Origin: an uncultured Porphyromonadaceae bacterium
GTDB taxonomy: Bacteria > Bacteroidota > Bacteroidia > Bacteroidales > Muribaculaceae
Length of the DNA stretch: 59,392 nucleotides
Direction of reading: 5' to 3'
NCBI GenBank assembly: GCA_900541555.1
Contig: UQKE01000009.1
Location: 1 to 59,392 of the forward strand
A program made the translations under genes and the position numbers. The notes beneath the pieces are model-generated. The model was not told the DNA's origin. It saw only the letters and a list, made by a program, of their open reading frames with translations, and did not search any database. This document shows positions 49,266 to 58,015 of this stretch, in pieces (position 1 is the stretch's first letter; each line of letters begins with the position of its first letter).

Positions 49266-50777
49266 ATGATGAAAATTTGGAAATTATTGGCAATTGCTAT
49301 GTTGCCCATGTCGGTGGCAAATGGCTATGCCGAAGATTTGGTTATATTGCATACAAACGACGTGCATGGCAACGTTCGTCCGATGCGCTCGAAAGAAGCG
49401 GGTGGCATGTTGCGGATGCAAGTGGCCATCGACAGCATACGCGAGTCGGAAGACAATGTGCTGCTTGTCGATGCGGGCGACGATGTGCAGGGATTCATGC
49501 ATTATTCACTTTTTGGAGGAAGGGTGGAATATGAATTGATGAATCGCATGGGTTACGAGGTTGCTGCGATTGGCAATCATGAATTCGACGACGGGTTGGA
49601 TTCGTTGAAACGCAATTACGACATATTGAAGGCCCAAGTGGTTTGCGCCAATTATGACTTTTCGGAAACTCCTCTTGCCGGACGAATCAAGCCGTTTGTC
49701 GTGAAAACGTATGGCGACAAAAAAATTGCGGTGATTGGCGTCGGGTGTGATCCGGACAATTTGGTTGTGGCAGAAAACTATGAAGGCATGAAATACCGTT
49801 GGCCCGTCGCGTTGGCCGACAGCATCGCGGGCAGTTTGAAAAGCAAGGGAGAAGCCGACTATGCCATCGTGCTTTCCCATTTGGGATATCAAAGCATTCC
49901 ATCGTTGCCTTGCGATAGCGTCATGGCTTTGACGACACATAATATAGATTTGATTATCGGTGGCCATTCCCATACGGAAATCAATCCGGCCAAAGGCGAT
50001 CATCATTATGTGTTTACCAATTTGGACGGCGAAAAGGTGCTAGTGACGCAAACCGGTGTCAATGGCGTCAATTTGGGCAAAATCACGATCGACCTCGACG
50101 ATCTCGACGAAGTGCCGGATTATGAATTGCTGCCTATCGACAATCGCTACGACAATCGGTTGGACAAAGCGACGGAAGAATGGCTTGCCCCCTTCGACAG
50201 GGAAGTGGAGCGAGTGATGGCCGTAGAGGTGGCTCGTTCTGCCGACGACATGCCCGACGATTCGGACGAATTGTGCAATTGGGTGGCCGATGTGATCTAC
50301 GCGATAGGCTCGAAAGTGCATGGAGAGCCTGTCGATTTGGCTGTTACAAATAAAGGAGGAATCCGGCAGCCGCTTCGGAAAGGCATGGTTTCGATGGGCG
50401 AGATTATGACGATGGTGCCTTTCCCCAACAGCGTTTTGATTGTAGAATTGGATGGCAAGACGCTGCAATCGTGCTTGAATGAAATAGTGGCAACGGGCGG
50501 GCAGGCAGTGAGCCGGCAATTGTCGTTCGGGGCAAAAGACGGCAAAGCCGTGAATATTACGATAAACGGGAATCCGCTCGATCCGGATAAACTTTACAAA
50601 GTGGCGACAATCGATTATGTATATAACGGTGGCGATCGCCTTGTCTCGTTTAAGAAAGGCAAAATCGTGTCGCGGAGCAACCGGTTCATGAAATATGATT
50701 TTGTAGATTACTTGAAGACGCTGGATTCGCCGATTCAGGCAGATCGTACCAAACGAATGTATATAATAGAAAATTAA
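49266..50777 (+). CDS. Secreted 5'-nucleotidase/UshA-like metallophosphatase
   Basis: A 503-residue exported enzyme with a signal peptide (residues 1-23, ending SVANGYA). The N-terminal calcineurin-like domain has the two-metal motifs LHTNDVHGNVRPM, LLVDAGDDVQGFM, AIGNHEFDDGL and IIGGHSHTEI. The C-terminal 5'-nucleotidase domain (about 300-500) has NKGGIRQPLRKGMVSMGEIM and VATIDYVYNGGDRLVSF for substrate binding. It probably releases phosphate from extracellular nucleotides. Some Bacteroides encode the two domains as separate adjacent genes; here they are one polypeptide. The GH3/beta-lactamase gene starts 4 bp later. Confidence 0.93.
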   Translation: MMKIWKLLAIAMLPMSVANGYAEDLVILHTNDVHGNVRPMRSKEAGGMLRMQVAIDSIRESEDNVLLVDAGDDVQGFMHYSLFGGRVEYELMNRMGYEVAAIGNHEFDDGLDSLKRNYDILKAQVVCANYDFSETPLAGRIKPFVVKTYGDKKIAVIGVGCDPDNLVVAENYEGMKYRWPVALADSIAGSLKSKGEADYAIVLSHLGYQSIPSLPCDSVMALTTHNIDLIIGGHSHTEINPAKGDHHYVFTNLDGEKVLVTQTGVNGVNLGKITIDLDDLDEVPDYELLPIDNRYDNRLDKATEEWLAPFDREVERVMAVEVARSADDMPDDSDELCNWVADVIYAIGSKVHGEPVDLAVTNKGGIRQPLRKGMVSMGEIMTMVPFPNSVLIVELDGKTLQSCLNEIVATGGQAVSRQLSFGAKDGKAVNITINGNPLDPDKLYKVATIDYVYNGGDRLVSFKKGKIVSRSNRFMKYDFVDYLKTLDSPIQADRTKRMYIIEN

Positions 50778-50781
50778 GGAT

Positions 50782-53766
50782 ATGTTGAAAAGAAACGTAT
50801 TGTTGTTGGGATGCATTCTTGCATTCACAGGGATTAATGCCAAAATACCTTTGGTGTTGTCGAAGGCGCCGCAGGCAGAAATGAACGCTTGGGTCGATTC
50901 GGTGTACAATTCGATGACGGCCGAACAACGTGTCGGCCAGCTTATCGCGCAAGTGTTTCGCACGTCGGATTCGGAAATGGCTGCGACGAAGAAAGAGATA
51001 AAACGAGTAGTGGACCGTTATCATATAGGATGGGCTTATTTTTCGGACGGGCCTGCGGAAAATCATGCCAAGTTGGCCAATTACGTCAATGAAATTTCCG
51101 ATTTGCCTGTGCTTGTCGGGCTCGACGGAGAGTGGGGCTTGTCGATGAGGATGCCTAAAACGCCACGTTTTCCCAAAAATATGATGCTTGGCGCGATTCA
51201 AGACGATAGGTTGCTCTACGAATACGGGCAAGAAATGGCGAGAGAATGCAAGTTGGTTGGCGTCAATGCCAATTTCGCACCGACAATCGATGTCAACAGC
51301 GATTCGCGCAATCCCGTAATCGGCACTCGGTCGTTTGGCGAAGATGCGCTCAACGTGTCGGGCAAGGGCGTTGCTTATTCTCGCGGCTTGGAAGATGCCG
51401 GCATCTTGTCGGTGTCGAAGCATTTTCCCGGACATGGGAATACGATTGCAGATTCCCACAAGACGCTGCCCGTCGTGGATCGCTCGTTGGCAAGCATTCA
51501 AGCAATCGACTTGCTGCCGTTTAGAAATTATATCGATGCAGGGCTTGGTGGCGTGATGGTTGCGCATTTGAATGTGCCGGCGCTCCATACCGGCAATGTG
51601 CCGACGTCGCTTTCTGCCGATGTAACGACTAAATTGCTGAAAGACGAAATGGGCTTTGAAGGATTGGTATTTACCGATGCGCTCACCATGCGCGGTGCGC
51701 GCCAAGGCAAATCGAACGGGCTTGCAGCATTCAAGGCCGGAGCCGACGTGCTTTTGGAACCTTATAATTTGGAACGGAGTTTTCAGGAATTGCTTTCCTA
51801 CTACAAAAAAGGCGGACAACAACGCGCTGCGATAGAAAAGTCGTGCAAAAAGATTCTTGCCTATAAATATGCATTGGGCTTGAACAATTACAAGCCGGTG
51901 GAAATCAACGGGCTTCTCGACAGAATCAATACGCGCGAAGCAGAACTTGTGATGCGCAAATTGTATGCAGCGGCGATGACTGTTTTGAAGAATGATTCTT
52001 CCTTGTTGCCTGTGAAGGGCTTGGATAAGAAAATATGCGCTGTCGCAGTCGGGAAAAATGCGAATGACACTAAAACTTTTTTGAACACTTGCGAACTTTA
52101 TACGAACGTGGAGACCCGTCATCTGACGGAAGTAAATGCATGGGTGAAGGCCAATGCAGACGCGGAAACTGTCATTGTCGGCGTGTTCGACAAGTCGCAA
52201 TCGTCCCAAAATATTGTGTCGACGCTCGTCAATCGAATCGGAGGCAAGAAAATCATTTTGGTATTTTTCGTGAAGCCTTACGACCTTTCTGCTTATAGCA
52301 GGCAGATTGCGAATTGCAGCGCGGTGGTGGAAGCATACGAAGCGCAAGAATATGCACAAGAATATGCGGCGCAAGTGGTGTTTGGCGGAATAGCAGCTAC
52401 GGGACGTATTCCGGTCACTGTCGACGGCGTCGCTGAGGCAGGCGCGGGCATTGATGTCATGGCTTCCCGGTTAGGCTACGGAATGCCGGAAGAGGTCGGG
52501 CTTGATGCGCGTCTTGTGGAGCAAATCGATTCGATAACGTCGCTTGCGGTGGCGGAAGGCGCATTCCCGGGATGCCAAGTGCTTGTGGCCCGCCATGGAA
52601 AAGTCGTTGTGAATAAAAACTACGGGTACACCGATTTGCAGCGTCGCACGGCGGTCGATGGCGAAACGCTCTACGACCTTGCTTCCGTGTCGAAAGCGTC
52701 GGGGATGCTTTCCGGCGTGATGAAAGCGATAGACGATGGAAAACTGAGTTTGGATGGCCGTCTCGGCGATTATATTCCGGAATTGAAAAATACGGAGAAA
52801 GGCGCTTTGACGATACGCGACTTGTTGTATCACGAAACGGGAATGCCACCGTCATTGAACATGTATGCGATCATGACCGATTCGACAAGCTACGAAGGCG
52901 CTCTCGTGGTCGGACGAAAGGCCGACGGCTATTCGCGTTTTGCAGGAGGCGCATACATCAACGACAATGCGCGCGTCCGTTCCGACATAACCTCGCCGGT
53001 AAAAACGGATGTCTATAATTGTCGCATCGGCGAAAAATTGTATGTCGGAAAGCCGACTGCCGATACGATTATGAATATTATTTATAACATCAAGCTGCGC
53101 GACGATCGCGATTATGTATATAGTTGCCTGAATTTCTGCATGCTTCGGCAGGCAGAGGAAAATATGACAGGCATCAGGCATGATAAGTACGTGTACGATA
53201 ATATTTTCCATCGTATCGGCGCGTATAGGACCGTGTATCGGCCGCTTGAATCCTTCGATAAGAATGAAATTGCCGCCACCGAATTGGATGAATATTTTCG
53301 CGGAGGGTATGTGCAAGGCGTGGTTCACGACGAAACAGCCGCTTTTACCGGCGGGATTCAAGGCAATGCAGGATTGTTTTCGAACGCCAACGACTTGGCA
53401 AAGTTATGCCAAATGTGGCTGAACGACGGCATGTATGGCGGTGTGCAGATATTGTCGAAAGAAACGGTCGATACGTTCACGATGTCGAAATCGCCCAATT
53501 CTTATCGCGGGCTCGGATTTGACAAGCCGAATGTTGAATATCCGGAATATTCTTCGATATGCGAGCAGGCCGATCCTTCTGTTTTTGGGCATACCGGTTT
53601 TACGGGAACAAGCTTTTGGGTAGATCCGAAGAATGATTTGATATATATCTTTTTATGCAATCGGGTTTGCCCGAGCCGGAAGAATCCGGCATTTGGCGAA
53701 ATAGGCGCAAGATTTAAGATTTTTGAGATGATTTATGATTCTCTTGCGCGAAATGAACAGAAATGA
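50782..53766 (+). CDS. Fusion of GH3 beta-N-acetylhexosaminidase-like and class C beta-lactamase-like domains
   Basis: A 994-residue exported protein (signal peptide 1-21). Residues 30-380 are a NagZ-type GH3 domain with the family loop SKHFPGHGNTIADSHKTLPV (catalytic Asp-His) and FTDALTMRGAR (nucleophile Asp). Residues 380-560 are the GH3 C-terminal domain. Residues 570-990 are a serine hydrolase: Ser/Lys in LASVSKASGML, YSCLNFCML, and HTG in FGHTGFTGTSFW. The pairing suggests coordinated cutting of peptidoglycan sugars and peptide or ester bonds in the periplasm. The architecture is known in Bacteroidetes. Confidence 0.92.
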   Translation: MLKRNVLLLGCILAFTGINAKIPLVLSKAPQAEMNAWVDSVYNSMTAEQRVGQLIAQVFRTSDSEMAATKKEIKRVVDRYHIGWAYFSDGPAENHAKLANYVNEISDLPVLVGLDGEWGLSMRMPKTPRFPKNMMLGAIQDDRLLYEYGQEMARECKLVGVNANFAPTIDVNSDSRNPVIGTRSFGEDALNVSGKGVAYSRGLEDAGILSVSKHFPGHGNTIADSHKTLPVVDRSLASIQAIDLLPFRNYIDAGLGGVMVAHLNVPALHTGNVPTSLSADVTTKLLKDEMGFEGLVFTDALTMRGARQGKSNGLAAFKAGADVLLEPYNLERSFQELLSYYKKGGQQRAAIEKSCKKILAYKYALGLNNYKPVEINGLLDRINTREAELVMRKLYAAAMTVLKNDSSLLPVKGLDKKICAVAVGKNANDTKTFLNTCELYTNVETRHLTEVNAWVKANADAETVIVGVFDKSQSSQNIVSTLVNRIGGKKIILVFFVKPYDLSAYSRQIANCSAVVEAYEAQEYAQEYAAQVVFGGIAATGRIPVTVDGVAEAGAGIDVMASRLGYGMPEEVGLDARLVEQIDSITSLAVAEGAFPGCQVLVARHGKVVVNKNYGYTDLQRRTAVDGETLYDLASVSKASGMLSGVMKAIDDGKLSLDGRLGDYIPELKNTEKGALTIRDLLYHETGMPPSLNMYAIMTDSTSYEGALVVGRKADGYSRFAGGAYINDNARVRSDITSPVKTDVYNCRIGEKLYVGKPTADTIMNIIYNIKLRDDRDYVYSCLNFCMLRQAEENMTGIRHDKYVYDNIFHRIGAYRTVYRPLESFDKNEIAATELDEYFRGGYVQGVVHDETAAFTGGIQGNAGLFSNANDLAKLCQMWLNDGMYGGVQILSKETVDTFTMSKSPNSYRGLGFDKPNVEYPEYSSICEQADPSVFGHTGFTGTSFWVDPKNDLIYIFLCNRVCPSRKNPAFGEIGARFKIFEMIYDSLARNEQK

Positions 53767-53854
53767 CGAAAAATAGTCGTGGTTTTCGATTTTTATACCA
53801 TAAAATTCATGAATATATTTGTCAATTGAAAGGATTTTGAAAAAAAACTTATTA

Positions 53855-53889
53855 TTTGTTGGTATATTCATCAGAATGCCATACATTTG
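53855..53889 (+). promoter_or_regulatory. HU gene promoter
   Basis: TTTG (53855-53858) and TACATTTG (53882-53889) lie 23 bp apart; a second TTG at 53859-53861 gives a 20-bp spacing. The -7 box is 33 bp before the HU ATG. Confidence 0.65.
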
Positions 53890-53922
53890 TCGGAGAAATT
53901 ATAAACCTAAAATATCACTATT

Positions 53923-54195
53923 ATGAACAAGGCAGAATTAATTAATGCAATCGCAGAAAAAGCGAATTTGACGAAAGTACAGGCGAAGAACGCGTTGGAT
54001 GCAACGATTTGCGCAGTATCGGACGCTATGGCAAAGAACGACAAAGTATCTCTTATCGGTTTTGGAACATTTGCTGTTGTTGAAAAAGGAGAAAGAACTG
54101 GTATCAATCCGGCAACAAAACAGAAAATCACAATTCCGGCAAAGAAAGTTGTTAAATTTAAAGCCGGTGCAGAATTGGCAGCGAAAGTAAAATAA
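53923..54195 (+). CDS. HU family DNA-binding protein
   Basis: A 90-residue nucleoid protein, full length. It begins MNKAELINAIAEKANLTKVQ, and the beta-arm that enters the DNA minor groove reads RTGINPATKQKITIPAKKVV, with the Asn-Pro tip. It bends and compacts DNA as a dimer. It has its own promoter and terminator. IHF and HU subtypes cannot be separated confidently here. Confidence 0.97.
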   Translation: MNKAELINAIAEKANLTKVQAKNALDATICAVSDAMAKNDKVSLIGFGTFAVVEKGERTGINPATKQKITIPAKKVVKFKAGAELAAKVK

Positions 54196-54216
54196 CATTT
54201 GTCATAATATTAGAAT

Positions 54217-54255
54217 AAAATTCCGAAACGATATTCGTTTTCGGAATTTTTTGTT
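54217..54255 (+). terminator. Terminator after the HU gene
   Basis: A 15-bp stem with one bulge (AAAATTCCGAAACGA, 54217-54231, with 54235-54250) runs into TTTTTTGTTTT. Confidence 0.9.
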
Positions 54256-54327
54256 TTGGCGGGGGCGTTTTGTGCTGAGAAAAATAAGAAAAGCCCGGCT
54301 CATGATTATTCATTGCATTCGTTGCCG

Positions 54328-54486
54328 TATCTTTGCATAAGATAAGCTGCATCTCGGCATAACCGCTCAAACGAGTTTGGCGCTTCTGCGCTCGATTTGC
54401 TTTATCTTTGTATAAGATAAGCTGCATCTCGGCATAACCGCTCAAACAAGTTTGGCGCTTCTGCACTCGATTTGCGGTATCTTTTG
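54328..54486 (+). repeat. Tandem promoter-bearing 75-bp repeats before tilS
   Basis: Three -7 boxes at 54328 (TATCTTTG), 54403 (TATCTTTG) and 54478 (TATCTTTTG, one extra T) are exactly 75 bp apart, with two repeat units between them. Each unit is an imperfect palindrome centred on CAAAC(G/A)AGTTTG and reads AAGATAAGCTGCATCTCGGC ... CTCGATTTGC. A TTTG precedes each later -7 box by 23 bp. The last box is only 5 bp from the tilS ATG, so transcription more likely starts from the boxes further upstream. Confidence 0.9.
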
Positions 54487-54491
54487 TAAAT

Positions 54492-55832
54492 ATGGAAAAT
54501 CAATTTTCGAAAAGAATTAGGGCATTTATGCAGAGCCGGGAAATGCCGGCAGAAGGCCGTCTGCTTGTCGCGTTGAGCGGTGGGGCTGATTCTGTGGCGT
54601 TGCTTTGTGTGTTGCTTGATTTGGGATATGATTGCGTGGCCGTTCATTGCAACTTCCATTTGCGTGGCGACGAGTCGAATCGCGACGAGCGTTTTGTGCA
54701 CGATTTGTGCCGGAAACGGGATGTTTCGTGCTTTGTGAAGCATTTCGACGTGTCGGCCTACATGCAAGCGCATCATGTGTCGGTGGAAATGGCATGCAGG
54801 GAGCTGCGCTACCGCTGGTTTGAAGAAATGAGGCGCGAGCAAAGGTGTGCCGCGATTGCCGTTGCGCATCATTTGGATGACAACGTGGAAACATTTTTCC
54901 TGAATTTGTTTCGGGGGACCGGAGTGGCCGGATTGTCGGGGATGCGTCCTCGAAACGGGCGGGTTATCCGTCCGCTTCTTTGCGTCGGGCGGCACGATAT
55001 CGAACGATATCTTTGCGAAAAAGGCGAGGATTATGTTGTCGACAGCACGAATTCCGAAAGTGATTATGCAAGAAACAAGATTCGCAATAAGATCATGCCT
55101 GTCGTCAGGGAGTGTTTCCCTGCCGCAGAGCAAGGCATCAAGGCTACCATGGATAATTTGAGCGGGTGCAAGGCTGTGTTCCATCAAGCGATAGATGCTT
55201 ATCGGCGGCGCATGGTGAGCAAGGCAGGGCAATGCGTGCGGATTGATTGCGCGCTTTTGGCCGATGCAGCCGATGGGAAATCGACCGTGTTGCATGAATT
55301 GCTGATGCCTTATGGCTTCAATTCCACGCAATCCGCGCTGATTGGCAGGGCGGTGGCGACAGGAAGGACGGGCGCTGTTTTTGAGGCATTGGGCTATGTG
55401 GCGGAAATCGGCAGGGGCGTGATTCTGATTCATGCGCGTTCGGAATGCGCTCGGGACGAAAGCGAATGGCGATTCTCCTTGGATCGGATTTCGGATCTGC
55501 CTGTAAATTTGTCAGTTTCAGTTGTGGAACGGAATGAAAATTTTTCTTTCCTCCGAGATGGCTCGATTGCATATTTCGACGAGTCGATATTGACGGAGAC
55601 TTTGACGTTGAGGCATTGGCGCGAGGGCGACCGGTTTCGGCCTTTCGGAATGAGGGGTTCGAAGAAATTAAGCGATTATTTCACCGACCACAAATTTTCG
55701 TTGTCGGAGAAGCGCCGTGCATGGGTCTTATGCGCAGGCCAAAAGATAATTTGGCTTGTCGGGCATCGGCAAGGCGCGGAGTTCTCTGTGTCTTCTTCGT
55801 CGAAGAGGGTTGTCGTGGTGAAAGTGGTCTGA
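54492..55832 (+). CDS. tilS: tRNA(Ile)-lysidine synthase
   Basis: A 446-residue enzyme that converts C34 of tRNA-Ile(CAU) to lysidine using ATP and lysine, needed to read AUA. The N-terminal PP-loop is LLVALSGGADSVALLCVLLD (residues 24-43), followed by AVHCNFHLRGDESNRDERFV. AIAVAHHLDDNVETFFLNLF and RPLLCVGRHDIERYL complete the catalytic domain. The C-terminal TilS domain has TLRHWREGDRFRPFGMRGSK. It converges with the response-regulator gene with only 2 bp between stops. Transcription appears to start inside the upstream 75-bp repeat array. Confidence 0.96.
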   Translation: MENQFSKRIRAFMQSREMPAEGRLLVALSGGADSVALLCVLLDLGYDCVAVHCNFHLRGDESNRDERFVHDLCRKRDVSCFVKHFDVSAYMQAHHVSVEMACRELRYRWFEEMRREQRCAAIAVAHHLDDNVETFFLNLFRGTGVAGLSGMRPRNGRVIRPLLCVGRHDIERYLCEKGEDYVVDSTNSESDYARNKIRNKIMPVVRECFPAAEQGIKATMDNLSGCKAVFHQAIDAYRRRMVSKAGQCVRIDCALLADAADGKSTVLHELLMPYGFNSTQSALIGRAVATGRTGAVFEALGYVAEIGRGVILIHARSECARDESEWRFSLDRISDLPVNLSVSVVERNENFSFLRDGSIAYFDESILTETLTLRHWREGDRFRPFGMRGSKKLSDYFTDHKFSLSEKRRAWVLCAGQKIIWLVGHRQGAEFSVSSSSKRVVVVKVV

Positions 55833-55834
55833 CG

Positions 55835-56602
55835 CTATTGTTCGGGCTGCGTGCTGTCGCCGGGCATTTTTCCCGAAGCGATGGTGTGCCGCTGCAAGTA
55901 GTCGGAAAACGTCTTTTTGTATGATTCGGAAATCGGAATGTGCTTTTTGCCAAAAACGATATGGTTGCGTTCGATGACTTGAATTTTCGACGCTTGAACG
56001 ATGAATGAGCGATGGACGCGCAGGAAACGCCCTTCGGGCAAGCTGTGTTCGAGCGTCTTCATGTTGATCAACGAGAGAATGCAATTGGGCGAATCTTCGG
56101 TGTATATTTTCACATAGTCTTTCAGTCCTTCGATATATAGGATTTTTCGGGTGTCGATTTGGATGAGCTTGTATTCGCTTTTGACGATGATGAAGCGATT
56201 TTCGTCGGGCGAAGCGGTTTCTGCTTTGGCTTTGAGCTTTTCCCATTGAAGCGCGCGATTGGCGGCAGAGAGAAATTCGTTGTAGCTTACAGGTTTGAGC
56301 AAGTAGTCGATTGCATTGTTGCGGAATCCTTCGATTGCATATTTTTCGAATGCCGTGACAAATATTATCCTGCATTCGGGCGGGATGATTTTCGCAAATT
56401 CCAGACCGTCCAATTCGGGCATTTGAATGTCGAGGAATACAAGGTTCATTTGTCCGGACACAATGCATTTTACTGCTTCCGATGCCGATGAAAACAAGCC
56501 TTTTAGTTGCAAGAAAGGCGTTTTTTCGATGAAGCTGCATATCAGTTGGCGTGCCAAGGGTTCGTCGTCGACGACACAACAGTTGAGAACGATATCGGTC
56601 AT
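55835..56602 (-). CDS. LytTR family response regulator
   Basis: A 255-residue two-component regulator. The receiver domain (1-120) has the acidic pair in NCCVVDDEPLARQ and the phosphorylated Asp in LVFLDIQMPELDGLEFAKII. The output is a LytTR DNA-binding domain (about 145-240, FIIVKSEYKLIQIDTRKILY, GRFLRVHRSFIVQASKIQVI). Its ATG overlaps the stop of the kinase gene by 4 bp, so it is the partner of that kinase. Targets are unknown. Confidence 0.95.
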   Translation of the reverse strand: MTDIVLNCCVVDDEPLARQLICSFIEKTPFLQLKGLFSSASEAVKCIVSGQMNLVFLDIQMPELDGLEFAKIIPPECRIIFVTAFEKYAIEGFRNNAIDYLLKPVSYNEFLSAANRALQWEKLKAKAETASPDENRFIIVKSEYKLIQIDTRKILYIEGLKDYVKIYTEDSPNCILSLINMKTLEHSLPEGRFLRVHRSFIVQASKIQVIERNHIVFGKKHIPISESYKKTFSDYLQRHTIASGKMPGDSTQPEQ

Positions 56603-57693
56603 GATTTTGCGGTTTTATTGAGGTCGATGGTTAATTCTGCCACATAGCGTTTGCCGGCGATTCCGGCGTGGTAGCTGTGTTTGTTTTCGTAGAGCAGGGA
56701 AAGCTGCCTTGTCAAATTGGACAATCCGATTCCGGAGCCGCTTTTGTCGGATTTTTGTTTTTGGAACAAGCTGTTTTCGACGTGGCAGCATATAATTGAA
56801 TCTTTCAGCGATATGCGGATGTCGATGTTCGACGGGTGCGAACCGCTGACGCCATGTTTGAAGGCGTTTTCGATTAGGGCGATGAACATCATCGGCGCGA
56901 TGGTCAATCCATCTGTCGGCCCGTCGTAGATTTCGACATGCAATTTGTTGTTGTCGCTGAGGCGAAGCTTCATGAGCTCGATGTAGCTTCTGACGAACAG
57001 CAGTTCCTTGCTAAGTTCTACTTCGCGGTTGTCGTTTTCGTAGAGGGTGTATCGGAGCAGTTTGCTCAGTTGCAGTATGGCGTCTTGTGCTTTTGCCGTG
57101 TCGATGCTTGTCAGCGCGTAAATATTGTTGAGGGTGTTGAACAGAAAGTGGGGATTTAGCTGGTTTTTTAGGTTGTGGAGTTCCATCTCGCGTTGTTCGG
57201 AAATGATTCTTTCGTTCATTTTTTCAAATTTAGCCCATCGCAGTCCCATTTTTACGGCGATGCTCAGCCCGATGGTGAGGAGGTGCATGACATAGTCGCG
57301 CACCACGATGCCGGCGATGAAAAAGTTTTTGCCATGGTGGGCGTGTTTGTGCAGCTCGTGGGGCCGGATGTCGTGGACAACGTTTATCCATAGGTGTTGC
57401 GCCACGTTGCTTAATGCAACCATCAACGCGGCAAACAGCAATGCCGTTATGATGTAGGCGATGATGTGGTTTTTGAATAGCAGTTTGTCGACGAGGATGA
57501 AGTAGTTGATATAAAATGTGGCGATGAAAAGCAGCGTGTGGGTATAGATTTCAAAGTATCGAGGACCGTCGGGGCGATGGCCGATTGCTGCGCTGAATAT
57601 GATTTCCGGCAGGACGAACACGATGCCCAAAATGATGGCATGTGTCGCGATTGTCAGTGTGGTTGCCCGGTTGATGTGGATTTTGCGGTCCAT
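56599..57693 (-). CDS. LytS/YehU-type sensor histidine kinase
   Basis: A 364-residue kinase with four membrane helices in the first 145 residues (e.g. LTIATHAIILGIVFVLPEII; IIAYIITALLFAALMVALSN). A short coiled linker leads to the His_kinase domain QLNPHFLFNTLNNIYAL (phosphorylated His) and an ATPase domain with ALIENAFKHGVSG and SGSGIGLSNLTRQLSLLYEN. There is no large periplasmic sensor domain. The start at 57693 is used because the longer frame enters the upstream repeat array. Its promoter is probably within that array of perfect 75-bp repeats. Confidence 0.94.
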   Translation of the reverse strand: MDRKIHINRATTLTIATHAIILGIVFVLPEIIFSAAIGHRPDGPRYFEIYTHTLLFIATFYINYFILVDKLLFKNHIIAYIITALLFAALMVALSNVAQHLWINVVHDIRPHELHKHAHHGKNFFIAGIVVRDYVMHLLTIGLSIAVKMGLRWAKFEKMNERIISEQREMELHNLKNQLNPHFLFNTLNNIYALTSIDTAKAQDAILQLSKLLRYTLYENDNREVELSKELLFVRSYIELMKLRLSDNNKLHVEIYDGPTDGLTIAPMMFIALIENAFKHGVSGSHPSNIDIRISLKDSIICCHVENSLFQKQKSDKSGSGIGLSNLTRQLSLLYENKHSYHAGIAGKRYVAELTIDLNKTAKS

Positions 57694-57724
57694 ACTTATT
57701 GCAATGTATCTTATCTTAACTACA

Positions 57725-57957
57725 CAAAGATACCGCAAATCGAGAGCAGAAGCGCCAAACTTGTTTGAGCGATTATGCCGAGATGCAGCTTATCTTATAC
57801 AAAGATACCGCAAATCGAGAGCAGAAGCGCCAAACTTGTTTGAGCGATTATGCCGAGATGCAGCTTATCTTATACAAAGATACCGCAAATCGAGAGCAGA
57901 AGCGCCAAACTTGTTTGAGCGATTATGCCGAGATGCAGCTTATCTTATACAAAGATA
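57725..57957 (-). repeat. Three perfect tandem 75-bp promoter-bearing repeats before the kinase gene
   Basis: On the minus strand four -7 boxes TATCTTTG (57957-57950, 57882-57875, 57807-57800, 57732-57725) are exactly 75 bp apart, enclosing three identical 75-bp units. Each unit carries AAGATAAGCTGCATCTCGGC and the palindromic centre CAAACAAGTTTG; TTTG lies 23 bp before the next box. The gene-proximal box is 32 bp before the kinase ATG. The units differ at only 2 of 75 positions from the second unit before tilS. Confidence 0.93.
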
Positions 57958-58015
57958 ATAAAATCGCATGCGACAAGCAATTAAAAATAGATTAACGGCC
58001 GCAATTGCGCTACGT

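Noticed and set aside
50686..52374. 562-codon minus-strand frame opposite the GH3 fusion gene
   Set aside because: It is antisense to a recognised two-domain enzyme and has no recognisable motif.
54158..54466. Minus-strand frame over the tilS-proximal repeats
   Set aside because: Same artefact of in-frame 75-bp repeats; no protein signature.
57725..57957. CRISPR array
   Set aside because: The units are contiguous 75-bp identical repeats with no unique spacers, and no cas genes are present.
57599..57958. 119-codon frame encoding a repeated 25-residue peptide over the 75-bp array
   Set aside because: The period of 75 is divisible by three, so the repeats stay open by chance. The array sits at promoter position of the opposite strand and has no start context.
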